A stretch of 14,742 nucleotides of DNA from an uncultured bacterium. Lineage in GTDB: Bacteria; Patescibacteriota; Minisyncoccia; Moranbacterales; GWC2-37-73. The notes beneath the pieces were generated by a model that was not told the origin of the DNA, did not search any database, and saw only the letters and a list, made by a program, of their open reading frames with translations. The stretch's first letter is position 1, and each line of letters opens with the position of its first letter. Location of the stretch: the NCBI GenBank assembly GCA_903824515.1, contig CAIJXA010000075.1:1-14742 (forward strand), written 5' to 3'. A program made the translations under genes and the position numbers. Shown here piece after piece: positions 1 to 8,498 of this stretch.

Positions 1-944
1 CCATTGGCAGGATAGGGATTTGTACAAGATCTATATTGATAACCACCCCCACATGAAACCGAACAAGAACCAAAAGCGCTCCAACCGCCATTAATCGGGC
101 AAGCTTGAGTATTGCAAGCTTGGGATGAAGAACCACCGCAGGACGCTCCACTATAAAGAGGCGTCGGACTATTACAATAACGATACTGAGTTCCGCCACC
201 GCAAGAAGCAGTGCAAGAGCCCCAACCACTCCAACCCCCATTAAGAGGACAGCCAATATATACGTCAGAGGCACTTGACCAAGAACCATATTGGAGATTA
301 TGGACCCAAAAATGATATTGCGCTCCCGCAGTAAGACCACCCCATGAAAATGAGGTGCTTGTGCTGCTATCATTAATTCCAATATATGTACCTGATCCGG
401 AAAGAGTCAGCCTATAGGGATAACTTGTTGATCGAGCAATTCCATACCAATTTACAGAAATAACTCCACCGGAACAATATGCGGAAAAAATGGTAGGACT
501 AGGTGGAGTATAGGGGCAATTTTCATTGCGACTCTCGGAATAACCATTATTTATCCAATGCTGCTTAGCACAAGCTATATTCGTAGGCCCACACGAATCA
601 GCAACGTCGCCATATCTATTCAAATAGCACATGGCTTGCTCATTAGACATAGAAGGGACAACAACCACTGTCACATAAGCCGTCACATCTGGATTACCCG
701 TCTGACCACAGGTAGCGGAATATGTTATCGTACTTGAGGGATAGTAAGTTCCGCTGGGGCCAGTAGCGCAATAGTCACTACCAGAATATGAAATGTTAAC
801 TGGGTCTCCAGCCATTATCCGATCAGCCGATGAACAAATCTGAACTGAAGCAGCCAGACTTTTTTCAAGAGGAAAACCCCAAAAAACAAAAAGCAAGAGC
901 ATGAATATTTTTAGCAAAACAGACTCAACTTTATTGTTTTTCAT
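1..944 (-). CDS. Secreted protein with thrombospondin type 1 repeats, C-terminus beyond left edge
   Basis: An uninterrupted frame runs from an ATG at 944 to the window edge (314 codons plus two bases). Residues 1-32 form a signal peptide: charged start, hydrophobic core around residues 16-26, and a likely cleavage after SLAA. Residues 105-139 hold a CYLNRYGDV...AKQHWINNGYSESR segment, resembling a short repeat I associate with surface proteins but cannot name. Residues ~150-232 look like a fibronectin type III-style beta domain (Cys-poor, NWYG, YHFWV). From ~235 come two TSP1 repeats: WSGWGSC with CGGG, then WSAFGSC with CGGG, the second still open at the edge. The family mediates extracellular adhesion or protein contacts in animals; TSP1-containing secreted proteins also occur in CPR bacteria. 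The DNA is visibly more GC-rich than the radical SAM genes. It has its own promoter and is probably not part of the upstream operon. Confidence 0.85.
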   Translation of the reverse strand, partial: MKNNKVESVLLKIFMLLLFVFWGFPLEKSLAASVQICSSADRIMAGDPVNISYSGSDYCATGPSGTYYPSSTITYSATCGQTGNPDVTAYVTVVVVPSMSNEQAMCYLNRYGDVADSCGPTNIACAKQHWINNGYSESRNENCPYTPPSPTIFSAYCSGGVISVNWYGIARSTSYPYRLTLSGSGTYIGINDSSTSTSFSWGGLTAGAQYHFWVHNLQYGSWSSASDVYIGCPLNGGWSGWGSCTASCGGGTQYRYCNSPTPLYSGASCGGSSSQACNTQACPINGGWSAFGSCSVSCGGGYQYRSCTNPYPAN

Positions 945-1053
945 ACGACAACTTTTATTAAAAAAATAAATAATATTAACACCCAATACTAAACTCAAAA
1001 TAAAACAAAAAAACTACCATTGCTTTTTTATCAACACCAATTCAATTATTTTC

Positions 1054-1082
1054 ATTATACAGCATTCTAAGCAATTAAACAA
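1054..1082 (-). promoter_or_regulatory. Sigma70-type promoter for the TSP1 protein gene
   Basis: Read on the minus strand, TTGTTT (1077-1082) is followed after exactly 17 bases by a perfect TATAAT (1054-1059). Transcription would start near 1047, leaving a leader of about 100 nt before the ATG at 944. I see no hairpin terminator between the upstream peptidase gene and this site, so some read-through is possible. Confidence 0.55.
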
Positions 1083-1096
1083 AAAATAATATTCTC

Positions 1097-2077
1097 TTAT
1101 GAAAAAAATCTTCCCAAAAATTGCACAAGATTATCATTCAATAAGATTGTGATCACCACACCCATGATTATCCATGGCGAAAAAGGTATATTTTTCTGAA
1201 TATTAATAGTGCTAAGATCTTTTGCTTTAAACATTTTCTTTAAAAAAATAACTTGCCGCTTATCAATCCCCTCTGCTTTCATATTGCCAAGCTGATTGAT
1301 AAAATTTTTACCAAAAATTTTAACTTCCCTAGAAGTTATCAAAGGCGATTCACCCATTTCCAAACTATCAATTTTTTTAACACACACTTCACTATCAGCT
1401 ATATATTTTTTTATTATCAAAGAGGCCAGTGTCCACAAAATCATTCCCAATATTGTCATAATTACCAAATTAAAATTCAAAAATTGCCTTGCAGCAAAAA
1501 CGAAGTGCACCAAAAGAAACATACCAAGTGCCTTAAATATGGCCTTGCAAAAAACTAAGAATTTTAATTTTTTAAAAAAAGTCTTCAATTCTCCTGGCAA
1601 GAAAAGTTTTTTTAACCTAGAGAGCAATTCCAATAGAAAAAGATCTTTTTTATAAATAAGCATTCCAAGATGAAGCAAGGAACGCAAAAACAAAAAAGTA
1701 TATGCACAAGCAAATATATTCACCAAAAGAACTATGGATGGAAAAAATAGTAAGTAGCTTTTCCAATAAAAATTCAGCGGCAACAAAAAAGAAAACAAGA
1801 AAAAAAGTTTCGCATCCCCTGCCGGCCAAAAAGAAATTAACCAAAATATATACGCGACCATAAGCGCTATAAGCGCATTTAAGAATACATCTATCAAATA
1901 ATCCGGCTGAATTAGTCCAAAAAATAGCCCAACGAGCAACAGCAAGAAACCGCTACCAAATCCGACCAAAATCAATTGATTTCTTATTTTTTTATGTTCA
2001 AGGTCATCCTTAATCACAAAAATACTAAGGATACATATCAGTAAAATGAAACTAATTTTCAATATCTCGGTTTTCAT
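1097..2077 (-). CDS. Type IV prepilin peptidase-like membrane protease (A24 family)
   Basis: This is a polytopic membrane protein. It carries the two aspartate motifs of A24 aspartic proteases: KDDLEHKKIRN at residues 23-33 just after the first membrane segment, and PAGDAK at 85-90. It ends with PFSPWIIMGVVITIL, like the family's closing segment. It lacks the N-terminal cysteine-rich methylase domain of PilD, so it resembles the shorter CpaA/TadV or archaeal FlaK type, but at 326 residues it is longer. The extra length is a loop of roughly 130 residues with more hydrophobic segments and a charged region (~230-290) before the final segment. A24 enzymes cleave class III signal peptides at the cytoplasmic face of the membrane. 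The gene starts inside the last 26 bases of the radical SAM gene before it, which implies translational coupling. No pilin gene is visible here, so its substrate is unknown. Confidence 0.8.
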   Translation of the reverse strand: MKTEILKISFILLICILSIFVIKDDLEHKKIRNQLILVGFGSGFLLLLVGLFFGLIQPDYLIDVFLNALIALMVAYIFWLISFWPAGDAKLFFLFSFLLPLNFYWKSYLLFFPSIVLLVNIFACAYTFLFLRSLLHLGMLIYKKDLFLLELLSRLKKLFLPGELKTFFKKLKFLVFCKAIFKALGMFLLVHFVFAARQFLNFNLVIMTILGMILWTLASLIIKKYIADSEVCVKKIDSLEMGESPLITSREVKIFGKNFINQLGNMKAEGIDKRQVIFLKKMFKAKDLSTINIQKNIPFSPWIIMGVVITILLNDNLVQFLGRFFS

Positions 2078-3002
2078 TTTTTATTTTATTAATAATGGCG
2101 TCCTTATTCATGAAGATTGGACTTAATTCCTTGATAGAATAATATTTACCTCGACCATATATTCCAGTGCAAATATCATTAGCGTAGCAATCAGAGCAGC
2201 ATTGGGCCTTCTCACTTTCCCATTTAGTTTGAATAGTTTTTCCTTTCTCATCTAAAAAATAGACTGTTCTAGCCTCCTGCTTAACTATTTTTCTTGTTTC
2301 AGTTGAAGAAAATTCAAATTCAGGAAGATAACAGAGTGGCACGCGTTCAACTCGAAAAGTTTTACCATTTTTTTCTAGAAACTTTAAACAACGATAAAGT
2401 TCCAATTCAAAATCATGCAGCCGTGGAATTACTTCTGGATTTTTCGATGCCCTATTCATGAATGGGTCTAGATTATTAAAAACAAAATGTTTAACAAATG
2501 GATAATTTTCAGTTATCCATTTTGTTGTTTCTGACAAGTGATCCGCATTTAGTCTGCTAATGGCTATATTAATATCAACCATTATTGTTTTGAGTTTCTT
2601 TAAATTCTCAAGTGCTTTTACTATATTTTTCAAAGAATCATCATTTTTTGAAATGGTCGCTTGAACTTTTTCTCTGCAGGAATATATTGAGAGATGCAAA
2701 TGTTGCAAGCCTGCATCTTGCAAGGATTTAGCATATTTATAATCAGCCATCTTCTGACCATTAGTTATAATCCTAGGAAAAATTCCCTCCTTAAGCGCAT
2801 ATATAATTAAGGCTGGCAATTCTGCATAAAGCGTCGGCTCACCACCTGTAATTATAACACCGTCCCCACCCTCTCTTTTAATTTCATCAATTTTTTGCTT
2901 TGCATTTTCAAGCGTAAGTTTTTTTTCCGTCGGAGGATTAGAACAGATAATGCACTGCTGATTGCATCGCCTCGTTACTTGTATATATCCCAATTTAGCC
3001 AT
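2052..3002 (-). CDS. HxsC-like radical SAM protein
   Basis: The radical SAM cluster motif CNQQCIICSNPP (Cys13, 17, 20) starts almost at the N-terminus, followed by ITGGEPT (51-57), the SAM-binding GGE motif. The CSNPP stretch, the NYPFVKHFVFNNLDP segment (166-180) and VPLCYLP (221-227) resemble what I remember of HxsC, the second maturase of the His-Xaa-Ser system. The C-terminus carries CCxxCxxxxxCxG (Cys268, 269, 272, 278), a probable auxiliary iron-sulfur site of the shortened SPASM/twitch kind. Of the four paralogues in this block, this is the one most like HxsC. It is the last radical SAM gene of the run and overlaps the peptidase gene by 26 bases. Radical SAM activity is well supported; the HxsC assignment rests on remembered motifs and needs a profile search. 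Confidence 0.8.
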   Translation of the reverse strand: MAKLGYIQVTRRCNQQCIICSNPPTEKKLTLENAKQKIDEIKREGGDGVIITGGEPTLYAELPALIIYALKEGIFPRIITNGQKMADYKYAKSLQDAGLQHLHLSIYSCREKVQATISKNDDSLKNIVKALENLKKLKTIMVDINIAISRLNADHLSETTKWITENYPFVKHFVFNNLDPFMNRASKNPEVIPRLHDFELELYRCLKFLEKNGKTFRVERVPLCYLPEFEFSSTETRKIVKQEARTVYFLDEKGKTIQTKWESEKAQCCSDCYANDICTGIYGRGKYYSIKELSPIFMNKDAIINKIKNENRDIEN

Positions 3003-3035
3003 AACATGTCATTTTTATTAGTTATCAATAAGTGT

Positions 3036-4178
3036 TTATTTTATACTTGGCTTTAGGATTGAAAACCCATTTTTTCTTATATCCTCTATCCAAGCGCCAT
3101 CACAAGCCTTAGCCTGTTTACATTTTTTACATCGCACACTTTTTACAAAATATCTATTATTAATATAGAAGTTCGTGAAAGCTTCGAGCGAAAAGTCACT
3201 ACCAAGCCTGAAAACTTTATTCTTTTTGTTTTTTATCAAAACTTTCTTCCCGCACAACTGTTTCTTTCGACCTCTTATTTCTTTTTTTTCCAGAAGCTCA
3301 TTAAAATCAAGACAATAATTTCTCATAAAACAATATTTGCATCTGTCACCCTCGCAAGACATCTTCAAACCATGCTCGAAGAGGTTCATCAATTCTGACT
3401 TCATTCCGCGAACTTCATCATGCAGCTTAATAGGATTTTGAATAAGATCTTCAAACCCTTCCAGATATTGGGCTGGTAATCGATTTGTCCAAATAAATAA
3501 ATCGCTATTTCCTGAAAGAGCAAATGCCTCACTGAGATATTTTTGAGCTTTTTCGGGTGAAAAGAAAAGTTTGTCTTTATTTTTCCAGGCATCTCCAAAA
3601 GGAATGGGGTATAATAAGTCAAATTCACTAACACCAAATTTAATATAAAACTGAAGTGTTGTTTTAAGCTTTTTATAGTTTATTTTATTTATAACAATAT
3701 CCACGCTTACGATAAAGCCCTGTTTTTTAGCATTAAGCAAGCCCAGAAGTGCTTGCTCGTAGCTGCCAACAATGCCAGTTAATTTTTCAAAATCTTCTTT
3801 AATGTGACTATGCAGCGAAAGTGTAACCTCGTCCAATCCTGACTGCTTAAGCTCAATTGCAAAATTTTCATATGCCAACATTCTACCATTGGTAATAATT
3901 TGCACATGATCATAACCAATTTTCTTGGCTTTTTTTATAATTTTACTAAGCTCAGGATGCATAGTTGGATCTCCACCTGAAATAATTACTCGCCTTGCTC
4001 CGAGGCTACGTCCTTTGCGTAAATCCATTATAATCTCTTTCATAGGGAGAATTGAACCATTTTGATTTTCGCGGTCAAGACAAAACAAACACCTATTGTT
4101 GCATGCGTGCGTTATCCTGACCCAATGTCGCGGCTGATTTGCAGCAACATCTTTTAGTAGGTTTTTGTTTGCAGTCAT
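3036..4178 (-). CDS. Radical SAM protein, HxsC-like paralogue with extra cysteine cluster
   Basis: The cluster motif is CNNRCLFC (Cys26, 30, 33) after a 20-residue N-terminal extension. The SAM motif reads SGGDPT (67-72), with Asp in place of the usual Glu. The central TIM-barrel part follows its neighbours (ITNGRML, LSLHSH, IVINKINYKKL). It differs in two ways. The Cys of the PxCFL motif in the other three is missing (LPAQYLEGFED, Ala236). It also has two C-terminal cysteine groups: Cys275, 280, 283, 289, 309, and CKKCKQAKACDG (350, 353, 359), the latter matching the shared C-terminal signature. This suggests at least two auxiliary clusters and an enzyme role distinct from its paralogues. 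The ATG follows the stop of the preceding gene by one base, so the two are coupled. Substrate unknown; a peptide substrate is inferred from the neighbourhood. Confidence 0.78.
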   Translation of the reverse strand: MTANKNLLKDVAANQPRHWVRITHACNNRCLFCLDRENQNGSILPMKEIIMDLRKGRSLGARRVIISGGDPTMHPELSKIIKKAKKIGYDHVQIITNGRMLAYENFAIELKQSGLDEVTLSLHSHIKEDFEKLTGIVGSYEQALLGLLNAKKQGFIVSVDIVINKINYKKLKTTLQFYIKFGVSEFDLLYPIPFGDAWKNKDKLFFSPEKAQKYLSEAFALSGNSDLFIWTNRLPAQYLEGFEDLIQNPIKLHDEVRGMKSELMNLFEHGLKMSCEGDRCKYCFMRNYCLDFNELLEKKEIRGRKKQLCGKKVLIKNKKNKVFRLGSDFSLEAFTNFYINNRYFVKSVRCKKCKQAKACDGAWIEDIRKNGFSILKPSIK

Positions 4179-4179
4179 G

Positions 4180-5076
4180 TTATTTCTTTTTATTCACAGG
4201 TCTAAACTCATCCCAACCAAAAACTTGCGGATATTCTTTCCATGGACCTTCGCAAATATCATTATAAATGCATTTCGCACATTTTGGCCCTTTTGCTTTG
4301 TCATTCGTTATGCGGATTTTGGCATAATCGTCAATAACTTCGATTTGCTCAAAAATTTTTATATCTGGCATAACTGTCTCCGAAATGCCATCTTCATAAC
4401 CATCAAGAAAACAAAAAGGAATCCCTTCGGTCATAACTTTTTTATTCAGCACCCTGCCAACATCAGTGGCCTTTTTCAAATAAGGAGCAACCATTTCCAT
4501 TCTTGGCACAATTGAATCAAAATTTCTTCCAGCTGCACCCAAGGGATGCACGAATGCAAATTGTAATTGATCAACGCCCAAACCAATTAAGATTTTTGCA
4601 ATTTCCGGCAAATGCCGATAATTGGATTTTGTTATCACAGTATTCGTAATCACAACCTGCCCCATTTTCTTTAAGGTCTTTATTCCACCAACAATCTGCC
4701 GAAAACTTTCTGCGCCAGTAAGATAATTATGCAATTGCGGCGTATGCCCATGAAGAGCCAGGGCAAATTCATTTGCACCAGCAGCCACTATATCCTTGCA
4801 AAACTTTTCATAAACAAACATCCTTCCATTTGATTGAATTTGAATTGTCCTAAACCCAAGAGTTTTAGCCAGAGCAACCAATTCAATCAAATCTTTTCTA
4901 ATGGTTGGTTCTCCACCAGTAAAAACTATTGTATCGCAACCCTTTTTAGCTTTTTTAATAATTGCCTTTAATTCTTTTGTGCTTTTATTGCCAAATTTCT
5001 TTTTTTCAGGACCCTGCACGCAGAAAAGACAATTATTATTACACAAAAATCCAGTTTTAATATCTGCTTTTTTCAT
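4180..5076 (-). CDS. Radical SAM protein, HxsC-like paralogue
   Basis: This 298-residue protein has cluster cysteines 12, 16 and 19 (LCNNNCLFC), SAM motif TGGEPT (53-58), QSNGRMF at 81-87, the conserved IPFCFLDGYED segment with Cys222, and C-terminal CAKCIYNDICEGPWKEY (Cys266, 269, 275). It has exactly the same length as the next gene upstream, with the C-terminal cysteines at identical positions, so the pair arose by tandem duplication. It starts 19 bases after that gene's stop. The upstream TAATAAAATAAATG context shows no Shine-Dalgarno. Fold and cofactor are clear. Assigning it to the HxsC branch rests on GGEPT, SNGR and PxCFL similarity, and it could belong to a sister peptide-maturase family. 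Confidence 0.78.
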   Translation of the reverse strand: MKKADIKTGFLCNNNCLFCVQGPEKKKFGNKSTKELKAIIKKAKKGCDTIVFTGGEPTIRKDLIELVALAKTLGFRTIQIQSNGRMFVYEKFCKDIVAAGANEFALALHGHTPQLHNYLTGAESFRQIVGGIKTLKKMGQVVITNTVITKSNYRHLPEIAKILIGLGVDQLQFAFVHPLGAAGRNFDSIVPRMEMVAPYLKKATDVGRVLNKKVMTEGIPFCFLDGYEDGISETVMPDIKIFEQIEVIDDYAKIRITNDKAKGPKCAKCIYNDICEGPWKEYPQVFGWDEFRPVNKKK

Positions 5077-5095
5077 TTATTTTATTAAACAATTA

Positions 5096-5992
5096 TTAAA
5101 TCTCATTAATTTTATCTTTAAACTCTTCTTCCCCATAAATTCCGTAATAGGACTTCCATGTTCCCTCGCAAATATCTCCCAGCTTACAGTCATGACAAAA
5201 ACTTGTCTTTTTTTTGCCAAAATCAGTTCGCACTGTTTCATAATCAGTGATTCTATTGCCAAGTACTACTTCATTGCTCGTTGAAAGTTCTGAGGCCAGT
5301 TTATAATTTTTACCCAAAAAACACAAAGGAAAACCATACACGCGTACCTTTATTCCAAAACCAATCGCATCGGCAATCGCTTTTTGCAAACTACTCTCCA
5401 GTCCTGATAACGCCGGGGTTATATTTTTATCAGTATGATAAACGAAATTAAATTGGATGTCCTTTACGCCTAGGTCGCGATAAAAAGCCACACTCTTTGT
5501 CAGTTGCTTATAATTGTATTTTGTAACAACATTATAAATACAAATTTTCTTAGGATCCCAAAGCGATACTAGATTTTTAATCCCGGCAACCGTCTCATCA
5601 AAAGCACCAGCTGCGTTGCTCAATAAATCATGCGTCTTATAGTCAAAACTCAAAAGACTTATATTTACACGATCTATTCCAACTTTTAATAGTTTCCGAC
5701 AAAAAGTTCTATTTTTCAATTTTCTACCGTTAGTTCTAAGGTCGACCTTGTAGCCAATTTTTTTTGCCAGCATAATCGCCACCAACAAATCCGGGTTGAG
5801 GGTTGGTTCATTTCCACTAAAAATGACCCAATCACACTGATTCTTATGTTCTATTAGCGCCCTACCAACCTCCCTCAGAGAACTTATGCTTGGCGGAACC
5901 AATTCTTCCGTCAACAAATCATGCTCCTTGCAAAAACAAAAGATGCACGCATTGCTACACTTATTCCAAAAATTTATTGCTAATGCACTCAT
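5096..5992 (-). CDS. Radical SAM protein, HxsC-like paralogue with altered SAM motif
   Basis: A 298-residue protein with the cluster motif CSNACIFCFC (Cys12, 16, 19, plus an extra Cys21). The SAM-binding motif reads FSGNEPT (58-64), so the second Gly of GGEP is Asn while Glu62-Pro63 is kept. RTNGRKL (86-92), GAFDETVAGIKNL (129-141) and FPLCFLG (221-227, Cys224) match the HxsC-like pattern. CHDCKLGDICEGTWKSYYG (from Cys266) is the same C-terminal signature as in the neighbouring paralogue. Six bases separate it from the HemW-like gene upstream, which fits one long transcript. The altered motif may tune or weaken SAM binding, but the glutamate and all cluster cysteines remain, so I would not call it inactive. 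Confidence 0.77.
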   Translation of the reverse strand: MSALAINFWNKCSNACIFCFCKEHDLLTEELVPPSISSLREVGRALIEHKNQCDWVIFSGNEPTLNPDLLVAIMLAKKIGYKVDLRTNGRKLKNRTFCRKLLKVGIDRVNISLLSFDYKTHDLLSNAAGAFDETVAGIKNLVSLWDPKKICIYNVVTKYNYKQLTKSVAFYRDLGVKDIQFNFVYHTDKNITPALSGLESSLQKAIADAIGFGIKVRVYGFPLCFLGKNYKLASELSTSNEVVLGNRITDYETVRTDFGKKKTSFCHDCKLGDICEGTWKSYYGIYGEEEFKDKINEI

Positions 5993-5998
5993 ATAGCT

Positions 5999-7204
5999 TT
6001 ACTTTAATCCATATTCACGTCCAAGAAAAACGTTAAGATTTTTTAAAAATTTTTCATATTTATGCAAAATTGCAATTTGAACATCTGGGGTATACAAGAG
6101 TCCATTTTTCGTTAAAATCAATTCAGAACCTTCCTGCTTCAAAAAGCCATGCTTTTTCAATAAGTGAATTTCCCTTTTTAAGGAAATTTCCAATGCTACG
6201 CCAAATTTCTTATTAATATATTCCAAATCAGCGCTACCAAACCTCAATAAATACGCCAAGAAACTAGCTGCACCTTCTTCATCATTTAGCTCAAATTTCT
6301 GCCATATTGGCAGCTTTTTATTGTCCAAAAAATCGTAATATTTATTTATATCACTAATGTTCTTAAGGAAGCTGTTTTTGTACTTACTGATTGAAAATGG
6401 TCCAAAACTAACAATATAATCGGCAAGCAAAAAATCAAAAGTATACTGACAAGGTTTATTATCTTTACTAAAAAATTCGGTCATTGTACGTTTATATTTG
6501 AGTTTTTTCATTTCCGCCCAAATAAAAGAGTCAAATTTCTGGGATTCTGTATTGTCTTTATTCATCGCTTTCATATAATCAGTTACATCCTTGGTTTCAT
6601 ACCAATAAACCGATGTAGGATTGATTTTTTTTATAAATGCAATATCATCAGCAATAAGCTGTAAATTTTGTTCAGGCAAACGAAACATGAAGTCCAGATT
6701 AATCGTTTTGAATTTTATTTTTTTTGCATATCTAATCATCTCTACCGCCTGCTTTTTATTGAAAAATCTCTGGACTTTTTGCAACAATGCAGGACTAACA
6801 GTCTGAATACCGAAAGAAAGTCGGTTGACTCCGTTTTTTTTAATTAAATCAATTTTTTTCTTGTCGCAAACTGAAGGATTTATTTCCATGGTAAACTCGA
6901 CATCCTTGTCAATTTCAAAATGTTTATGCAATATTTTGAACAATTTTTCAAGCGAAGCCAGTGATAAATATGAAGGTGTTCCACCTCCAATATAGACAGC
7001 TCTAATGCCCTCTGGAAACTTCCACAATTCTTTCTTGAGAACAATTTCTTTTTCCAAATAGTCTAGATATTTATTCACAGCTGCAACACCTTGATTTTCA
7101 AGCGAATAAAAATAACAATAGCCACATTTTTTTGCACAAAAAGGCATATGAAAGTAGAGATCTGTTTTTAAATCTAAATCCGAAATTGAATTATTTTTTG
7201 ACAT
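5999..7204 (-). CDS. HemW-like radical SAM protein (second of a tandem pair)
   Basis: The protein shows the HemN/HemW-family layout: YFHMPFCAKKCGYCYFYS (cluster Cys23, 27, 30), YIGGGTPSYL (71-80), EINPS (107-111), RLSFGIQT (128-135) and NLDFMFRLPEQ (169-179). A winged-helix-like C-terminal part with IHLLKKHGF and LTKNG follows. Length (401) is normal for HemW/CPO-like proteins. Known members move heme or catalyse other SAM reactions. No heme gene is visible here, and the protein sits inside a block of peptide-maturase-like enzymes, so a heme role is doubtful. Its start overlaps the end of the upstream paralogue by 14 bases, so translation is coupled. It lacks a clear auxiliary cysteine cluster. 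Confidence 0.8.
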   Translation of the reverse strand: MSKNNSISDLDLKTDLYFHMPFCAKKCGYCYFYSLENQGVAAVNKYLDYLEKEIVLKKELWKFPEGIRAVYIGGGTPSYLSLASLEKLFKILHKHFEIDKDVEFTMEINPSVCDKKKIDLIKKNGVNRLSFGIQTVSPALLQKVQRFFNKKQAVEMIRYAKKIKFKTINLDFMFRLPEQNLQLIADDIAFIKKINPTSVYWYETKDVTDYMKAMNKDNTESQKFDSFIWAEMKKLKYKRTMTEFFSKDNKPCQYTFDFLLADYIVSFGPFSISKYKNSFLKNISDINKYYDFLDNKKLPIWQKFELNDEEGAASFLAYLLRFGSADLEYINKKFGVALEISLKREIHLLKKHGFLKQEGSELILTKNGLLYTPDVQIAILHKYEKFLKNLNVFLGREYGLK

Positions 7205-8483
7205 ATTTTTCTAGTATTCCAACACTTTTTTTATCAGGAGATGTGAAAACAATTTTTCCATCCGTACCTTCATCGATAATAAAAAAATGCTTTCTTATAA
7301 ACTCTTCTAAGTTTGGCATATTATCAATGAAATTGAAAGCAGTATCCATGATTTTCACCAAATACTGTGAGTTATTCAAGAGCAAATTGGAAACCGGAGA
7401 TGAAATCGTATAGCCCTTATCAGTAAAGACGATCTTGCTATCTTTAAATTCAATCAGTCCCATGAAAATAAGCTGCTCAATTTCTTTTTTCAACTTTTTT
7501 GCCAAATCAACATTAAACTCCTTTTTTATTTCAGCCAAATCAGCAAAACCTTTTTTTAACTCAGACATCAAACAAACCAACGCCTCATCCTCCTTGCTAA
7601 GTTTATATACGTAACGGACAGGCAACTTTCCTTTTTTCAAAAAGTCAGCATATTCTTCAAAATTATCGGTATTTTTCGAAAAAACATTTTCCATTTTACT
7701 AAAAGCTGAAAGTCCAAAACCTAGACTTTGCCCAGATGTCCACCAGTTTTCCAGATAAAGAGGCATCATTTTCTTACTGGTAAAATATTCCGGTATTATC
7801 TGCCGATAACCAACCCTGGCAAGATTGCGCTTTATAAGCTCATACATTTTAACTGTTTCCTCGTGCGAAGGGATGTTTGTAAACTTCGTTATTTGCCTTG
7901 TTCCACAGCGCAATTCGCACCAAAATGATGACTGCGGCTTAATTTTTTTCACAAATTGCACAGCATCTTGCGCATCCTTAATTTTCTGACCAGGTAATCC
8001 CAGCATAAAATCCAAATTTATTATAAATCCCATTTTTCCAGCAAGCTGAATAATCTCAGCAGGATTATCATGATAATGTCTATTTATTTCGCTAAGAATT
8101 TCAGTATTCAATGTTTGAATCCCAAAAGAAAGACGAGTCACGCCATGCTTTTTAAGAATCCCAAGTTGCGATGCACTGCACGCAGCAGGATTAAGCTCAA
8201 TAACAAATTCCTTAACAAATTCCAGCTTCAAATATTTTTTTAAAATTAAAAAGAAGCTCTCAAATTGTTCATCAGAGAAATAATTAGGAGTGCCACCCCC
8301 AATGTAAACAGTCTCAATACTATCAACATCTTTTAGTTTATATTTCTTGCTTTTAAGATAAAATTCCTTTCCCAAATAAAAAAGATATTCATCCGCTATT
8401 TTATCCCTCCCTGGAACAAAAGAATAATAGTAGCAATAATGACATTTCTGATGGCAAAATGGGATATGGATATAGATATTCAT
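7191..8483 (-). CDS. HemW-like radical SAM protein (first full-length of a tandem pair)
   Basis: It opens with IYIHIPFCHQKCHYCYYYSF (cluster Cys10, 14, 17). VYIGGGTPNYFSDEQ (59-73), ELNPA, TRLSFGIQT, NLDFMLGLPGQ and a C-terminal HemN-type winged-helix region with MGLIEF and TDKG follow. At 430 residues it is slightly longer than most HemW proteins because of a ~45-residue tail. An AGGA-like stretch about 10 bases before the ATG is one of the few plausible Shine-Dalgarno sites in the window. It follows a truncated relative with a nearly parallel N-terminus and precedes a second full copy, so the HemW-like gene was amplified to three copies here. The family-level call is firm. The substrate is unknown; by context it may act on a peptide or prepare a cofactor. 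Confidence 0.8.
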   Translation of the reverse strand: MNIYIHIPFCHQKCHYCYYYSFVPGRDKIADEYLFYLGKEFYLKSKKYKLKDVDSIETVYIGGGTPNYFSDEQFESFFLILKKYLKLEFVKEFVIELNPAACSASQLGILKKHGVTRLSFGIQTLNTEILSEINRHYHDNPAEIIQLAGKMGFIINLDFMLGLPGQKIKDAQDAVQFVKKIKPQSSFWCELRCGTRQITKFTNIPSHEETVKMYELIKRNLARVGYRQIIPEYFTSKKMMPLYLENWWTSGQSLGFGLSAFSKMENVFSKNTDNFEEYADFLKKGKLPVRYVYKLSKEDEALVCLMSELKKGFADLAEIKKEFNVDLAKKLKKEIEQLIFMGLIEFKDSKIVFTDKGYTISSPVSNLLLNNSQYLVKIMDTAFNFIDNMPNLEEFIRKHFFIIDEGTDGKIVFTSPDKKSVGILEKYVKK

Positions 8484-8498
8484 TAAGTTTAAATCCTA

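Noticed and set aside
1253..1655. Plus-strand open frames opposite the prepilin peptidase
   Set aside because: They are mirror images of the minus-strand coding sequence, lack domain features, and sit opposite clear catalytic motifs. The same holds for other plus-strand frames in the window.
5999..8483. Heme biosynthesis (coproporphyrinogen oxidase) locus
   Set aside because: The two proteins belong to the HemN/HemW superfamily, but no other heme gene is present and all neighbours are peptide-maturase-like. Only the family-level name is kept.
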